From positions 4,526,001 to 4,590,000 of the forward strand of contig NZ_JACCFK010000001.1 of NCBI RefSeq assembly GCF_013410405.1: DNA of 64,000 nt. The letters run 5' to 3'. The DNA is from Amycolatopsis endophytica. Lineage in GTDB: Bacteria; Actinomycetota; Actinomycetes; Mycobacteriales; Pseudonocardiaceae. Both the position numbers and the translations under genes were made by a program. Below, piece after piece: positions 1 to 9,516 of this stretch. The notes beneath the pieces were generated by a model. It worked only from the letters and a program-made list of their open reading frames with translations. It was not told the DNA's origin and searched no databases. How positions within the stretch are numbered: position 1 is the first letter of the stretch; each line of letters begins with the position of its first letter.

Positions 1-815
1 GGTTGCGCACGCTCACGGACGATCTGGCGCAGATCGACCGGCACCGGTCCGGGATCGTGGCGCGGTTGCAGGGCATGGTCGAAGGCGCTTTGCGGATGCT
101 GCGGTCGGCGCAGCGGCTGTCGCGCCTGCCGGAGGGGCTGGGCGGCTGGTCGGGGCAGGAGTTCCTGCGGATCCGGTTCGGCGATCCGGAGGAGCCGAAG
201 CTGTCCGAGGCGCTCGGGCAGGTCGTGGACGAGGCGGCGATCGGCAAGACCAGCGACGGCCGCGACGTGAAGCGGGACGGGATGTCGCTGGTGCTGCGCG
301 GGGTGCGGGCGTCGGTGCCCAAGGGGTTCCGGGTGGACATGCTCAAACCGGATTCGGTGCTGCGCACGGAGCGGCAGCGGGTGTCCGAGATCCGCGACGT
401 GTTCTCCGGCGGGCAGCAGCTGACGGCGGCGATCATCCTGTACTGCACGCTGGCGGCACTGCGCGCGAACAACCGCGGCCTGGTCCGCAACCGGCACTCC
501 GGGGTGCTGTTCCTGGACAACCCGATCGGCCGCGCGTCGGCCGGGTACCTGCTGGAGTTGCAGCGGGTGGTCGCCGAGGCGCTGGGAGTGCAGCTGATCT
601 ACACGACGGGCCTGTTCGACGCCGGAGCACTGTCGGAGTTCCCCCTGATCGTGCGCCTGCGCAACGACGCGGACCTGCGCGCGGGCCGCAAATACCTGTC
701 CGTCGACGCGACGATCCGCAACCACCTCGACGCCCTCGACGAGCCCGACGGCACAGCCCGCATCTCGGCGACGCGGCTGTTCACGAAGCCAGGGGAGCAG
801 ACGGCGGACACCTGA
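1..815 (+). CDS. SMC-like ATPase, C-terminal head (5' end outside window)
   Basis: The reading frame is open from the window edge, so the gene starts upstream and only about 270 C-terminal residues are visible. A Gly-rich FSGGQQ signature at visible residues 134-139 is followed by a hydrophobic Walker-B-like strand, GVLFLDNP, at 167-174. This order (signature helix, then Walker B, near the C-terminus) is typical of the ABC-type head of SMC/RecN/SbcC-like proteins. The P-loop and coiled coil would lie upstream and cannot be checked. The segment before the signature is charged and helical, as expected for the distal end of a coiled coil. The TTG at position 3 is in frame but is probably internal. 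The exact role (chromosome maintenance, or a defence-type SMC system) is not decidable from this fragment. Confidence 0.7.
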   Translation, partial: LRTLTDDLAQIDRHRSGIVARLQGMVEGALRMLRSAQRLSRLPEGLGGWSGQEFLRIRFGDPEEPKLSEALGQVVDEAAIGKTSDGRDVKRDGMSLVLRGVRASVPKGFRVDMLKPDSVLRTERQRVSEIRDVFSGGQQLTAAIILYCTLAALRANNRGLVRNRHSGVLFLDNPIGRASAGYLLELQRVVAEALGVQLIYTTGLFDAGALSEFPLIVRLRNDADLRAGRKYLSVDATIRNHLDALDEPDGTARISATRLFTKPGEQTADT

Positions 816-838
816 CGCACACCCTCACGCCCCCGGGC

Positions 839-1248
839 GTGTTGGCCGCTCCCGGCGCCGTGTTTGCCCTTCCGGGCGCCGTGTTTGCCGTTCCCGCTGG
901 CGTGTTTGCCCTTCCGGGACCGCCACCCGGCAACGCAAGGCAACACCCGACCGGCCCGGACCTCCCCCGCCCCTCATCCCCAGCCCGCTTCGGTCGCCGA
1001 TCAGGCGGGTCAAGGCACTCTTTCCCGCCTTGACGCGTCTGCTCGGCGACTGAAAACCATCCGCGAGGAGGGGCGGGGGCGGTCTGTGGTGACCGACTAC
1101 TGGGCGGCGGCGTGCCCAGCGGTCACCTCGCCTGCCGGAAGCCCGGGTTCAAAGATCAAGGGATAGTCCTCGCCGGACGGGCTGGCTCCGGGATGACCAC
1201 CCAGCTCCGGTGTTACTGCAGCTCGCTGGCGCTCGCCACAGCACGGCG
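839..1248 (+). repeat. Composite structured intergenic element, copy A
   Basis: This fills the gap between the SMC-like gene and the convergent lysE-type gene. In order it contains four 21-bp units starting at 839, 860, 881 and 902; a CCACCCGGCAACGCAA block (about 923-938); a long stem-loop at 959-1084; a second hairpin (GGTGACCG...CGGTCACC, with an inner CTGGGC/GCCCAG, about 1087-1127); a box at about 1153-1199 whose 47 bp are identical in copies B and C; and a GCTCGCTGGCGCTCGCC end block (1221-1237). In the main stem, outer arms 961-975 and 1068-1082 pair nearly completely, and inner arms 993-1015 and 1028-1050 enclose a loop containing CTCTTTCCCG. The same order recurs near 37.4 kb (inverted) and 55.1 kb. 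Function unknown: bidirectional terminator, structured RNA or non-autonomous mobile element are all possible. Confidence 0.8.
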
Positions 1249-1259
1249 CCGCGCTTGTC

Positions 1260-1904
1260 CTAATCCGACCGCCCATTGACAGCCAGCCCGGCGCCGAGCC
1301 CGATCATCACCAGCCCACCCGTCCCGCCGACCAGTTCGAGTCGCTTCGGCGACCGCGCGAACCACGCACGAGCCGTCCCCGCAACCAGGGCCCACGCGCT
1401 GTCCGACACCACCGCGATCACCGGCAGCGCGATACCGAGCACGATGATCTGCAGCGGCACCCGGCCCGCCGAGTGGTCGACGAACTGTGGCAGCACGGCG
1501 GCCAGGAACACGATCGACTTCGGGTTGGCGAACCCGACCACGAAGCCGTCGCGCAGCACCGCCATCGTGCGGCCCGGTGTCGCGCGGACCGCGTTCGCCA
1601 GCGCCTCGGACAGCTTCCGGCGGCGCCGTACCGCCTGCACACCCAGGTAGACCAGGTACGCGGCCCCGGCCAGCTTGATCACCGTGAACACGGTCGTCGA
1701 GGTCTGCACGATCGCGCCCATCCCGAACGCGATCGCCACGACCTGCGCGTACACGCCGGCCGCGTTGCCGAGCACGGTGATGAGCGCGTCGCGGCGCCCG
1801 ACCGTCAGCGCGCGGCTCACGGTGAACAGCACGCTCGGACCGGGAACCACGACCATCAGGAACACCAGTGCGGCGAAGGCCGCGAAGTGGCTGGGCGACA
1901 CCAT
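1260..1904 (-). CDS. LysE/RhtB family amino-acid exporter
   Basis: This is a membrane protein of about 214 residues with roughly six hydrophobic segments. The family motif is at the N-terminus (VVPGPSVLFTVSRAL), followed by GNAAGVYAQVV, a basic loop (RRRRKLSEAL) and FANPKSIVFLAA, which matches the conserved NPK segment of LysE/RhtB exporters. The family exports amino acids or their derivatives; the substrate cannot be inferred here. I chose the ATG at 1904 because the sequence before it is Arg-rich and not membrane-like; the GTG one codon later is an alternative. It is transcribed divergently from the small membrane protein at 1978 and converges on repeat element A. Confidence 0.85.
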   Translation of the reverse strand: MVSPSHFAAFAALVFLMVVVPGPSVLFTVSRALTVGRRDALITVLGNAAGVYAQVVAIAFGMGAIVQTSTTVFTVIKLAGAAYLVYLGVQAVRRRRKLSEALANAVRATPGRTMAVLRDGFVVGFANPKSIVFLAAVLPQFVDHSAGRVPLQIIVLGIALPVIAVVSDSAWALVAGTARAWFARSPKRLELVGGTGGLVMIGLGAGLAVNGRSD

Positions 1905-1977
1905 CCGCCGAGCGTATCGGCGCCGCCGCCCGGGTGACGAATGTTTATCCGCAGGTCGAGGGGCCAACCCCGGAACA

Positions 1978-2481
1978 GTGACCGGATACCCGCCGAGTGA
2001 CCCGACCGAACCCGACTACGGCCGGCTGTGGGCCGGCGGGGTGGCGACCGCGGTCGTCGCCGCGCTGGTGGCCGTCGTCGGGCTGCTGATCAGCCGCGGC
2101 CTGTTCGACGTCGCCGTCCTCGCTCCGAAGGGCAACGGCATCTGGGGCAACGCGAACACCGTCACCTACGCGCTGTGCGCCGCCGCGGCGGCCCTGCTGG
2201 CGACCGGCCTGATGCACCTGCTCAGCCTCGCCACACCCGCGCCGAACCAGTTCTTCGGGTGGATCATGGTGCTGATCACCGCGATCGGCATCGTGCTCCC
2301 GCTGACGCTCACGGTCCGCTGGGACGGCAAGATCGCCACGGCGCTGATCAACCTCGCGATCGGCGCGGTGATCGCACTCCTGGTGAACACCGTGGCCGCC
2401 ACCGCACGGCGCCGCCGCCACGAGCGCGACACGTCGACGGCGACGATGCGTTACGACAGCGGGCCGCCTTATTACTCCTGA
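1978..2481 (+). CDS. Small four-helix membrane protein (DUF6069-like)
   Basis: The protein has 167 residues from a GTG start. A short Pro/Asp/Glu-rich N-terminus is followed by four hydrophobic stretches (about residues 20-45, 60-80, 92-112 and 125-145), and the tail is basic then polar (RRRRHERDTSTATMRYDSG). The layout and the VRWDGKIATALINL segment before the last helix resemble actinobacterial DUF6069 proteins, a family without known function; I assign that from memory with moderate confidence. The frame stays open far upstream, but that part is antisense to the exporter, so the GTG 73 bp from the exporter start is preferred. The pair shares a divergent promoter region. Confidence 0.6.
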   Translation: MTGYPPSDPTEPDYGRLWAGGVATAVVAALVAVVGLLISRGLFDVAVLAPKGNGIWGNANTVTYALCAAAAALLATGLMHLLSLATPAPNQFFGWIMVLITAIGIVLPLTLTVRWDGKIATALINLAIGAVIALLVNTVAATARRRRHERDTSTATMRYDSGPPYYS

Positions 2482-2511
2482 ACTGTCGTACCCCGGTGAT
2501 ACAACGGCCAG

Positions 2512-3678
2512 ATGAGCAGAAAACTGGGGAACGACCAGCGCCGCGCCCGGCTGGTCGCCCGGCACCGTCTCGCGGCGCCGGCCGACAGCCCGGAAGAGGT
2601 CGCCGAAAGTCTCGTCGTCCTGCACGCGACCGATCCGGCCACGGTGCACCTGTCCGTGCTGGCCCGGACGGCGCTGGGCACCGAGGACGTCGAGCGCGCC
2701 CTCTACGACGAGCGCACTCTGGTGCGCATGCTCGGCATGCGCCGCACGATGTTCGTGGTGCCGCGGGGCCTCGTGCCGGTCGTCCAGGCCGCCTGCGCCG
2801 ACGACATCGCCACACGGCAGCGCAAACTCCTGCTCCAGCACCTGGGCACCGCGGAACTGGACGGTGACCTGGACGCCTGGCTGGCTGATGTGGAAAAGGG
2901 CGCCTACGCGGCGCTGGAGGCCCGCGGCAAGGCGTTCGCCCAGCAGATCGCCGACGGTGAGCCCCGGCTGCGCACCGAGATCGTCATGGCCGCGGGCAAA
3001 CCGTACGAAGCGCGCGGCTACATCACCAACCGGGTGCTGTTCCTGCTCGCCGCGCAGGGCCGCATCGTCCGCGGCAGGCCACGCGGCACCTGGCTGTCCA
3101 CCCAGTACGCGTGGTCCACCGTCGGTGCCTGGCTGCCCGGCCTCGAACCACTCGACGCCGACCAGGCCCGCGCCGAGCTGGCGAGACGCTGGCTGCGCAC
3201 CTTCGGCCCGGCGCCGGTCGCCGACCTCAAGTGGTGGACCGGGTGGACCGCGGGCCAGGTCAAGAAGGCGCTCGCCGCGCTGAGGCCGGCCGAGGTCGAC
3301 CTCGACAGTGGCCCCGGGATCGCGCTGCCCGGGGACGACGAGCCGGTCGAGGTGCCCGGTCCCGTCGCCGCCCTGCTGCCCGCACTCGACCCGACCCCGA
3401 TGGGATGGCAGGACCGGGGCTGGTTCCTCGGCGAGCACCAGCCGCTGCTGTTCGACCGCACCGGCAACATCGGCCCGACCGTGTGGTGGGACGGCCGGAT
3501 CGTCGGCGGCTGGGCCCAGCGGCCGGACGGCGAGATCGCGATCCGTCTGCTGGAGGACATCGGTGCCGACGGAACGACGGCGATCGAGGCCGCCGCCGAA
3601 CGGTTGCACGGCCGTCTCGGCGGGGTCACGGTCATACCGAAATTCCGGACGCCCGTCGAGCGAGATCTGTCATCTTGA
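2512..3678 (+). CDS. Winged-helix DNA-binding protein of the AlkZ/YcaQ (HTH_42) family
   Basis: The protein has 388 residues, a normal length for HTH_42 proteins, the family that includes the DNA glycosylases AlkZ and YcaQ. An N-terminal winged-helix region (RRARLVARHRLAAP...), the segment MLGMRRTMFVVP and a C-terminal WWDGRIVGGWAQRPDGEI block are typical. Characterised AlkZ enzymes carry a Gln-x-Gln catalytic motif after the first helix; here the corresponding stretch reads LHATDPATVHLS, so those glutamines appear absent. Glycosylase activity is therefore uncertain, and it may be a DNA-binding relative. The ATG at 2512 lies 30 bp after the preceding stop. A direct repeat of CTTGATCGA overlaps its 3' end. 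Confidence 0.8.
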   Translation: MSRKLGNDQRRARLVARHRLAAPADSPEEVAESLVVLHATDPATVHLSVLARTALGTEDVERALYDERTLVRMLGMRRTMFVVPRGLVPVVQAACADDIATRQRKLLLQHLGTAELDGDLDAWLADVEKGAYAALEARGKAFAQQIADGEPRLRTEIVMAAGKPYEARGYITNRVLFLLAAQGRIVRGRPRGTWLSTQYAWSTVGAWLPGLEPLDADQARAELARRWLRTFGPAPVADLKWWTGWTAGQVKKALAALRPAEVDLDSGPGIALPGDDEPVEVPGPVAALLPALDPTPMGWQDRGWFLGEHQPLLFDRTGNIGPTVWWDGRIVGGWAQRPDGEIAIRLLEDIGADGTTAIEAAAERLHGRLGGVTVIPKFRTPVERDLSS

Positions 3679-4830
<1,152 letters not shown>

Positions 4831-4834
4831 GGCC

Positions 4835-6042
4835 ATGGCAGTCAAAACTCTCGAAGACCTCCTGTCCGAGGGTGTCTCCGGGCGGCGCGTTCTGGTCCGG
4901 TCGGACCTGAACGTGCCGCTCGACGGCTCGGTCATCACCGATGACGGCCGGGTACGGGCCGCGCTGCCGACGATCCAGCGCCTGGCCGAGGCCGGCGCGA
5001 AGGTGATCGTGGCGGCCCACCTCGGCCGCCCGAAAGGCACTCCCGAGGCCAAGTACTCGCTGCGCCCGGTCGCCGACCGGCTCGGCGAGCTGCTCGGCTC
5101 CGAGGTGCGCCTCGCGGGTGACGTGGTCGGCGAGCAGGCCCGCGCGGTCGTCGCCGACCTGCCCGACGGTGCCGTAGCCCTGCTGGAGAACGTGCGGTTC
5201 GACCCGCGTGAGACCAGCAAGGTGGCGGAGGAGCGCGCCGGGCTGGCCCGCGAGCTCGCGACTCTGGCCGGCGACAACGGTGCTTTCGTGTCCGACGGGT
5301 TCGGTGTGGTGCACCGCAAGCAGGCTTCGGTCTACGACGTGGCCCGCGAGCTGCCCGCCTACGCGGGTGGCCTGGTGCTCGCCGAGCTGGACGTGCTGAG
5401 CAAGCTGACCGGCGACCCGCAGCGGCCGTACGTGGTCGTGCTGGGCGGGTCGAAGGTGTCGGACAAGCTCGCCGTCATCGAGGCGCTCCTGCCGAAGGTC
5501 GACCGGCTCCTCATCGGCGGCGGCATGGCCTTCACGTTCCTGTCCGCGCAGGGCTACCGCGTCGGTTCCTCCCTGCTGGAGGAGGACTTCGTGGAGACCG
5601 CGCGCAAGCTGCTCGCCGAGCACGCCGACAAGATCGTGGTGCCCTCGGATGTCGTGGTGGCGGACAAGTTCGCCGCCGACGCGGCCACCGACACCGTCGC
5701 GGCCGAGTCGATCCCGGACGGCTGGATGGGCCTGGACATCGGCCCGCGGACCACCGAGCACTTCGCGTCCGAGGTCGCCGCGGCGAAGACGGTGTTCTGG
5801 AACGGCCCGGCCGGCGTGTTCGAGATGGCCCCGTTCGCGTCCGGCACCAAGGGTGTCGCGCGGGCGATCGCCGATTCGGACGCGTTCAGCGTGGTCGGCG
5901 GTGGCGACTCGGCCGCCGCGGTGCGCGTGCTGGGTCTGCCGGAGGAGAAGTTCTCGCATATCTCGACCGGTGGTGGCGCCTCCCTCGAATATCTCGAGGG
6001 CAAGGAGCTGCCGGGTGTCGCGGTGCTGGAAGGTGGTGCCTG

Positions 6043-6043
<1 letters not shown>
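4835..6043 (+). CDS. pgk: Phosphoglycerate kinase
   Basis: Transfers phosphate from 1,3-bisphosphoglycerate to ADP. The protein has 402 residues. N-terminal substrate-binding motifs RSDLNVPL and HLGRPKG, the hinge region [10 protein letters not shown], the nucleotide-binding [10 protein letters not shown] and the C-terminal GGGDSAAAV loop are all present. It starts 4 bp after gap and its TGA overlaps the tpiA ATG by one base (TGATG), so translation is probably coupled across the three genes. Nothing unusual. Confidence 0.97.
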
Positions 6044-6828
<785 letters not shown>

Positions 6829-6901
6829 GCGGGGGATCGGCGGGTAGTCTGGCAACCTCAGACCGTCACACGATCAGGCAACCCGAAGACCAGAGGATGA
6901 G

Positions 6902-7132
6902 ATGAAGCTTTTCCTGCAGATCCTGCTGATCGCGTCCAGCACGCTGCTGGTGATCGCCGTGCTGCTGCACCGCGGGCGTGGTGGCGGGTTGTCCTCGCTG
7001 TTCGGGGGTGGCATGCAGTCGAGCCTGGCGGGGTCGAGCGTGGCCGAGAAGAACCTCGACCGCATCACCCTGCTGCTGGGTGCCATCTGGCTGATCAGCA
7101 TCGTGGGCCTGGGCCTGCTGCTGAAGGTGTGA
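6902..7132 (+). CDS. secG: Preprotein translocase subunit SecG
   Basis: This is a 76-residue, two-helix membrane protein of the SecYEG channel. The first hydrophobic helix (about residues 3-22) is followed by a Gly-rich cytoplasmic loop GRGGGLSSLFGGGMQSSLAGSS typical of SecG, then ATG-family NLDRITLLLGAIW and a second helix. A position after tpiA is conserved in actinobacteria. It is preceded by GAGGATGAG just before the ATG. Confidence 0.93.
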   Translation: MKLFLQILLIASSTLLVIAVLLHRGRGGGLSSLFGGGMQSSLAGSSVAEKNLDRITLLLGAIWLISIVGLGLLLKV

Positions 7133-7194
7133 CGGACACTGAATGCACGGGCGTGCCTATGGGGGGTGCGCCGCCACAAACACTGTGAGGATTC

Positions 7195-7536
7195 ATGGTT
7201 GGCGGTAACGCAATCAGAGGCACCAGGGTCGGTGCCGGTCCGTCCGGGGAATCGGAGCGCGGCGAGTCCGCTCCCCGTCGCCGGGTATCGTACTGGTGTG
7301 CCAACGGGCACGAGTCCCAGCCGTCCTTCGCCATGGAAGCGGAGATTCCGAACGAGTGGGACTGCCCCCGCTGCGGGCTCCCCGGCGGTCAGGACCAGAA
7401 GAACCCGCCGGCCGCACCGCGGACCGAGCCCTACAAGACCCACCTGGCGTACGTGAAGGAGCGGCGCAGCGACGCCGACGGCGAGGCCATCCTCGCCGAG
7501 GCGCTCGAGCGCCTGCGCCAGCGTCGCCAAATCTGA
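7195..7536 (+). CDS. rbpA: RNA polymerase-binding protein RbpA
   Basis: Actinobacterial activator that binds RNA polymerase and the primary sigma factor and stabilises open promoter complexes. The 113-residue protein has the family N-terminus (GNAIRGTRVGAG), a core with YWCANGHES and CPRCGLPGG cysteine pairs, and a C-terminal sigma-interacting helix (YVKERRSDADGEAILAEALERLR). The ATG at 7195 gives the expected MVGGNAIRG start. The gene is monocistronic in appearance and runs into a large inverted array of 21-bp repeats that separates it from a convergent kinase gene. Confidence 0.95.
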   Translation: MVGGNAIRGTRVGAGPSGESERGESAPRRRVSYWCANGHESQPSFAMEAEIPNEWDCPRCGLPGGQDQKNPPAAPRTEPYKTHLAYVKERRSDADGEAILAEALERLRQRRQI

Positions 7537-7632
7537 GCACTACGCCCACGCACGGACCCGCTCCTCCGCCGTCACCCCGGCGGGACGGGTCCGTTCGTGC
7601 ATCTGACCCACCCCTTTCGCCCTGCCCCGGAC

Positions 7633-7886
7633 GTGGAACTCGCGCGCCGGAGCGTAGAACTCGCGCACGGGAGCGTGGGACTCGCGCGCCGGAGCGGCAA
7701 ACACGGCGACCGGAGCGGCCAACACACTGCCGCGAACGGCAAACACGACGACGGGAGCGGCCAACACGCCGAGCCTTCGGCGTGTTGGCCGCTCCGGGCA
7801 CTGTGTTGGCCGCTCCGGGCACTGTGTTGGCCGCTCCGGGCACTGTGTTGGCCGCTCCGGGCACTGTGTTGGCCACTCAGGGACCG
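7633..7886. repeat. Inverted array of 21-bp units around a perfect hairpin
   Basis: Units of exactly 21 bp follow one another without gaps. Three of type GTGGAACTCGCGCGCCGGAGC form start at 7633, 7654 and 7675. Three of type GGCMAACAC...GGAGC form start at 7696, 7717 and 7738. A perfect 14-bp stem with a 4-nt loop lies at 7759-7790. Five inverted units start at 7782, 7803, 7824, 7845 and 7866. The two unit types differ in their first half and usually share the GGAGC end. The array lies between convergent rbpA and a histidine kinase, so the central hairpin could terminate both. It is not CRISPR: there are no spacers. Confidence 0.9.
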
Positions 7887-8119
7887 CCACCCGGCAACGC
7901 AAAGCGACCAGCCCCGAACCACACCCCTCCTGCAACCCGATCCCCAGCTACATCGGTTGCCGAGCCGATGGCTCGGCAACCGAACACTAAAAGATCGGGT
8001 TCGGCAGACCCAAAAACGCCCGGCGCCCTCAGCCGCGCGCAGCGCCAAAGCGCGCGCAGCGCAAGAACCCGCGTACCGGCAGCCCAGGCAGCCGCGAGCA
8101 CCAGCCGCGATTTCCGTAC
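7887..8119 (+). repeat. Truncated copy D of the composite element, and remaining gap
   Basis: Directly after the array comes the CCACCCGGCAACGCAA block (about 7888-7903) also found in copies A and C, then a CCCGATCCCCAG stretch resembling their CCTCATCCCCAG. At 7954-7982 there is a perfect hairpin, GGTTGCCGAGCC / GGCTCGGCAACC. It occupies the position of the inner stem of the full element, but the GC-rich outer arms, the second hairpin and the 47-bp box are missing. From 7983 to 8119 I see only a direct repeat of GCGCGCAGCGC (about 8033-8058) and no gene. Confidence 0.6.
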
Positions 8120-9310
8120 TCAGACCCCCAACGGATACCGGGCCCGCACCCGGAACCCGCCCCCCTCGGTGGGACACGTCTCCAAACTCCCGCCGAGCAA
8201 CCGGGCCCGTTCAGCCAACCCGGTCAGCCCATACCCACCGGAGGGCAGCACAGGAGCTTCATCCCGGGGACACTCGTTCTCCACCTCGACGCTCAGCGCC
8301 TGACCGTCTCCGCGCACCTGCACCGTGGCAGTGGCGCCTGGCGCGTGTTTGCGGACGTTGGTCAGCGCCTCCTGCACCGTCCGGTACGCCGCGGCGGACA
8401 CCTTCGGTGGGACCTCGTGCGGTACGTCGTCCATGGTGAGCCGGACCGGGACGGCGCAGTCGTGCACCAGTTTGCCGAGTTCGCCGATGCCGGGCTGTGG
8501 GCCGTCGTCCTCCAGGCCGGAGCGCAGTACACCGACCAGTGACCGCAGCTCCTCCAGGGTTCGGGTGGACAGTTGCCGGATGACCTCGGCGGTCTGTCGC
8601 GCCGACGGCGACTCCTGTGCGCTGAGCACCCCGGCCTGCATCGCGATCAGCGTGATGTCGTGGGAGACCCCGTCGTGCATCTCGCGGGCGAGCCGGGCCC
8701 GTTCCTCGGCGCGCACCGCATCCGCGGTGAGTTTGCGTTCCCGGTCGCGGGAGGCGGCCAGCTCACCCAGCTTCTGGGAGAGCTGCGCGCGGGCGCCGAT
8801 GAGCAGCCCGATGGCGATCGGCATGCCCGCCACGAGCACGCCGTAGATGCCGTCGAGGACGTGTTCCCGCCAGCTGAGCTGGGCGAAGTCCGCCAGCGGC
8901 CACTGCACGAACCGGCACATCCACACCAGTCCGGCGGCGACCCACACCTGCCAGTGGGTCTGTTTGCGGGTGGCGAGCATCCCCAGCGCGATCATCGCGG
9001 CCAGCTGCGACCAGCCGGTGAGGAACCCGGGCACGGTCAGCAGCACCACGCCGAAGGGCAGCCACCGGCGCCCGGCCAGTGCCAGGCACGCGAGCCCGGA
9101 CAGGTAGATCGAGTACGGCGGCGCCTTCTCGGGGATGACGAGCCAGACGTCGAGCACGGCGACGAGGATCGCGGCCACGTCGACCGCCAGCGCCGTCCAC
9201 ACCGCACGGCGAGCCAGAGCCGCCCGGCGCGAACCGCGGTGCGCCCGGTCGGCGGCCCCCGCGCCTGGGCCGCCGACCGAAATCCCGATGGAGAGTCCTT
9301 CGGTGCTCAT
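8120..9310 (-). CDS. NarL-type sensor histidine kinase (orphan)
   Basis: The 396-residue protein has an N-terminal membrane domain with five or six hydrophobic helices (about residues 35-175), a short linker, a HisKA_3 dimerisation domain with the phospho-acceptor His212 in AREMHDGVSHD, and an HATPase_c domain with the N-box QEALTNVRKHAPG and a GYGLTGLAERARLLGG G-box. This is the DesK/NarL-partner class. Such kinases usually sit next to a LuxR-type response regulator, and none is present on either side, so its partner must be elsewhere. The signal is unknown; there is no large extracytoplasmic sensor loop, suggesting it senses membrane state or acts through a membrane partner. Confidence 0.9.
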   Translation of the reverse strand: MSTEGLSIGISVGGPGAGAADRAHRGSRRAALARRAVWTALAVDVAAILVAVLDVWLVIPEKAPPYSIYLSGLACLALAGRRWLPFGVVLLTVPGFLTGWSQLAAMIALGMLATRKQTHWQVWVAAGLVWMCRFVQWPLADFAQLSWREHVLDGIYGVLVAGMPIAIGLLIGARAQLSQKLGELAASRDRERKLTADAVRAEERARLAREMHDGVSHDITLIAMQAGVLSAQESPSARQTAEVIRQLSTRTLEELRSLVGVLRSGLEDDGPQPGIGELGKLVHDCAVPVRLTMDDVPHEVPPKVSAAAYRTVQEALTNVRKHAPGATATVQVRGDGQALSVEVENECPRDEAPVLPSGGYGLTGLAERARLLGGSLETCPTEGGGFRVRARYPLGV

Positions 9311-9435
9311 GGTTTGGACCTCACTCGTCTTGTGGACTGACTATGAGAGTCCGGGATCACCCGATCGGGACGCGGGGGCGCACAACAATGTGCGGATGCT
9401 AACGCGGACCACACATGGCCCGAAAAACACCGGAA

Positions 9436-9470
9436 GGCCCGCCGGTGAGCGGGAAGCTCACCGGCGGGCC
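9436..9470 (-). terminator. Terminator hairpin downstream of pgl
   Basis: A perfect 15-bp inverted repeat, GGCCCGCCGGTGAGC and its complement, encloses a GGGAA loop. Read on the minus strand it follows the pgl stop by about 46 bp and is followed within 10 nt by a short T-run (GTTTTTCG). It most likely ends the tkt-tal-pgi-zwf-opcA-pgl transcript. Confidence 0.75.
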
Positions 9471-9516
9471 CTCCAGGACGTCGAGGTGAAGGCCCGGCGG
9501 CCTTCACCCACTCGGG

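Noticed and set aside
864..1166. Conserved small protein encoded by composite elements A and B
   Set aside because: Translations of A (plus) and B (minus) share segments such as LSRLDASARRL, but this follows from DNA identity. Copy C breaks the frame with indels, no ribosome binding site is present and the conserved bases fit the stem pairing, not codons.
1945..3609. Long minus-strand frame opposite the AlkZ-like gene
   Set aside because: No recognisable motif, antisense to two genes with clear families, and no ribosome binding site.
7633..7886. CRISPR-like array
   Set aside because: Units are contiguous with no spacers, half are inverted, and there are no cas genes in the window.
8031..8060. 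GCGCGCAGCGC direct repeat as a promoter or origin element
   Set aside because: It is short, GC-only and next to a convergent gene end; chance occurrence in this composition is likely.
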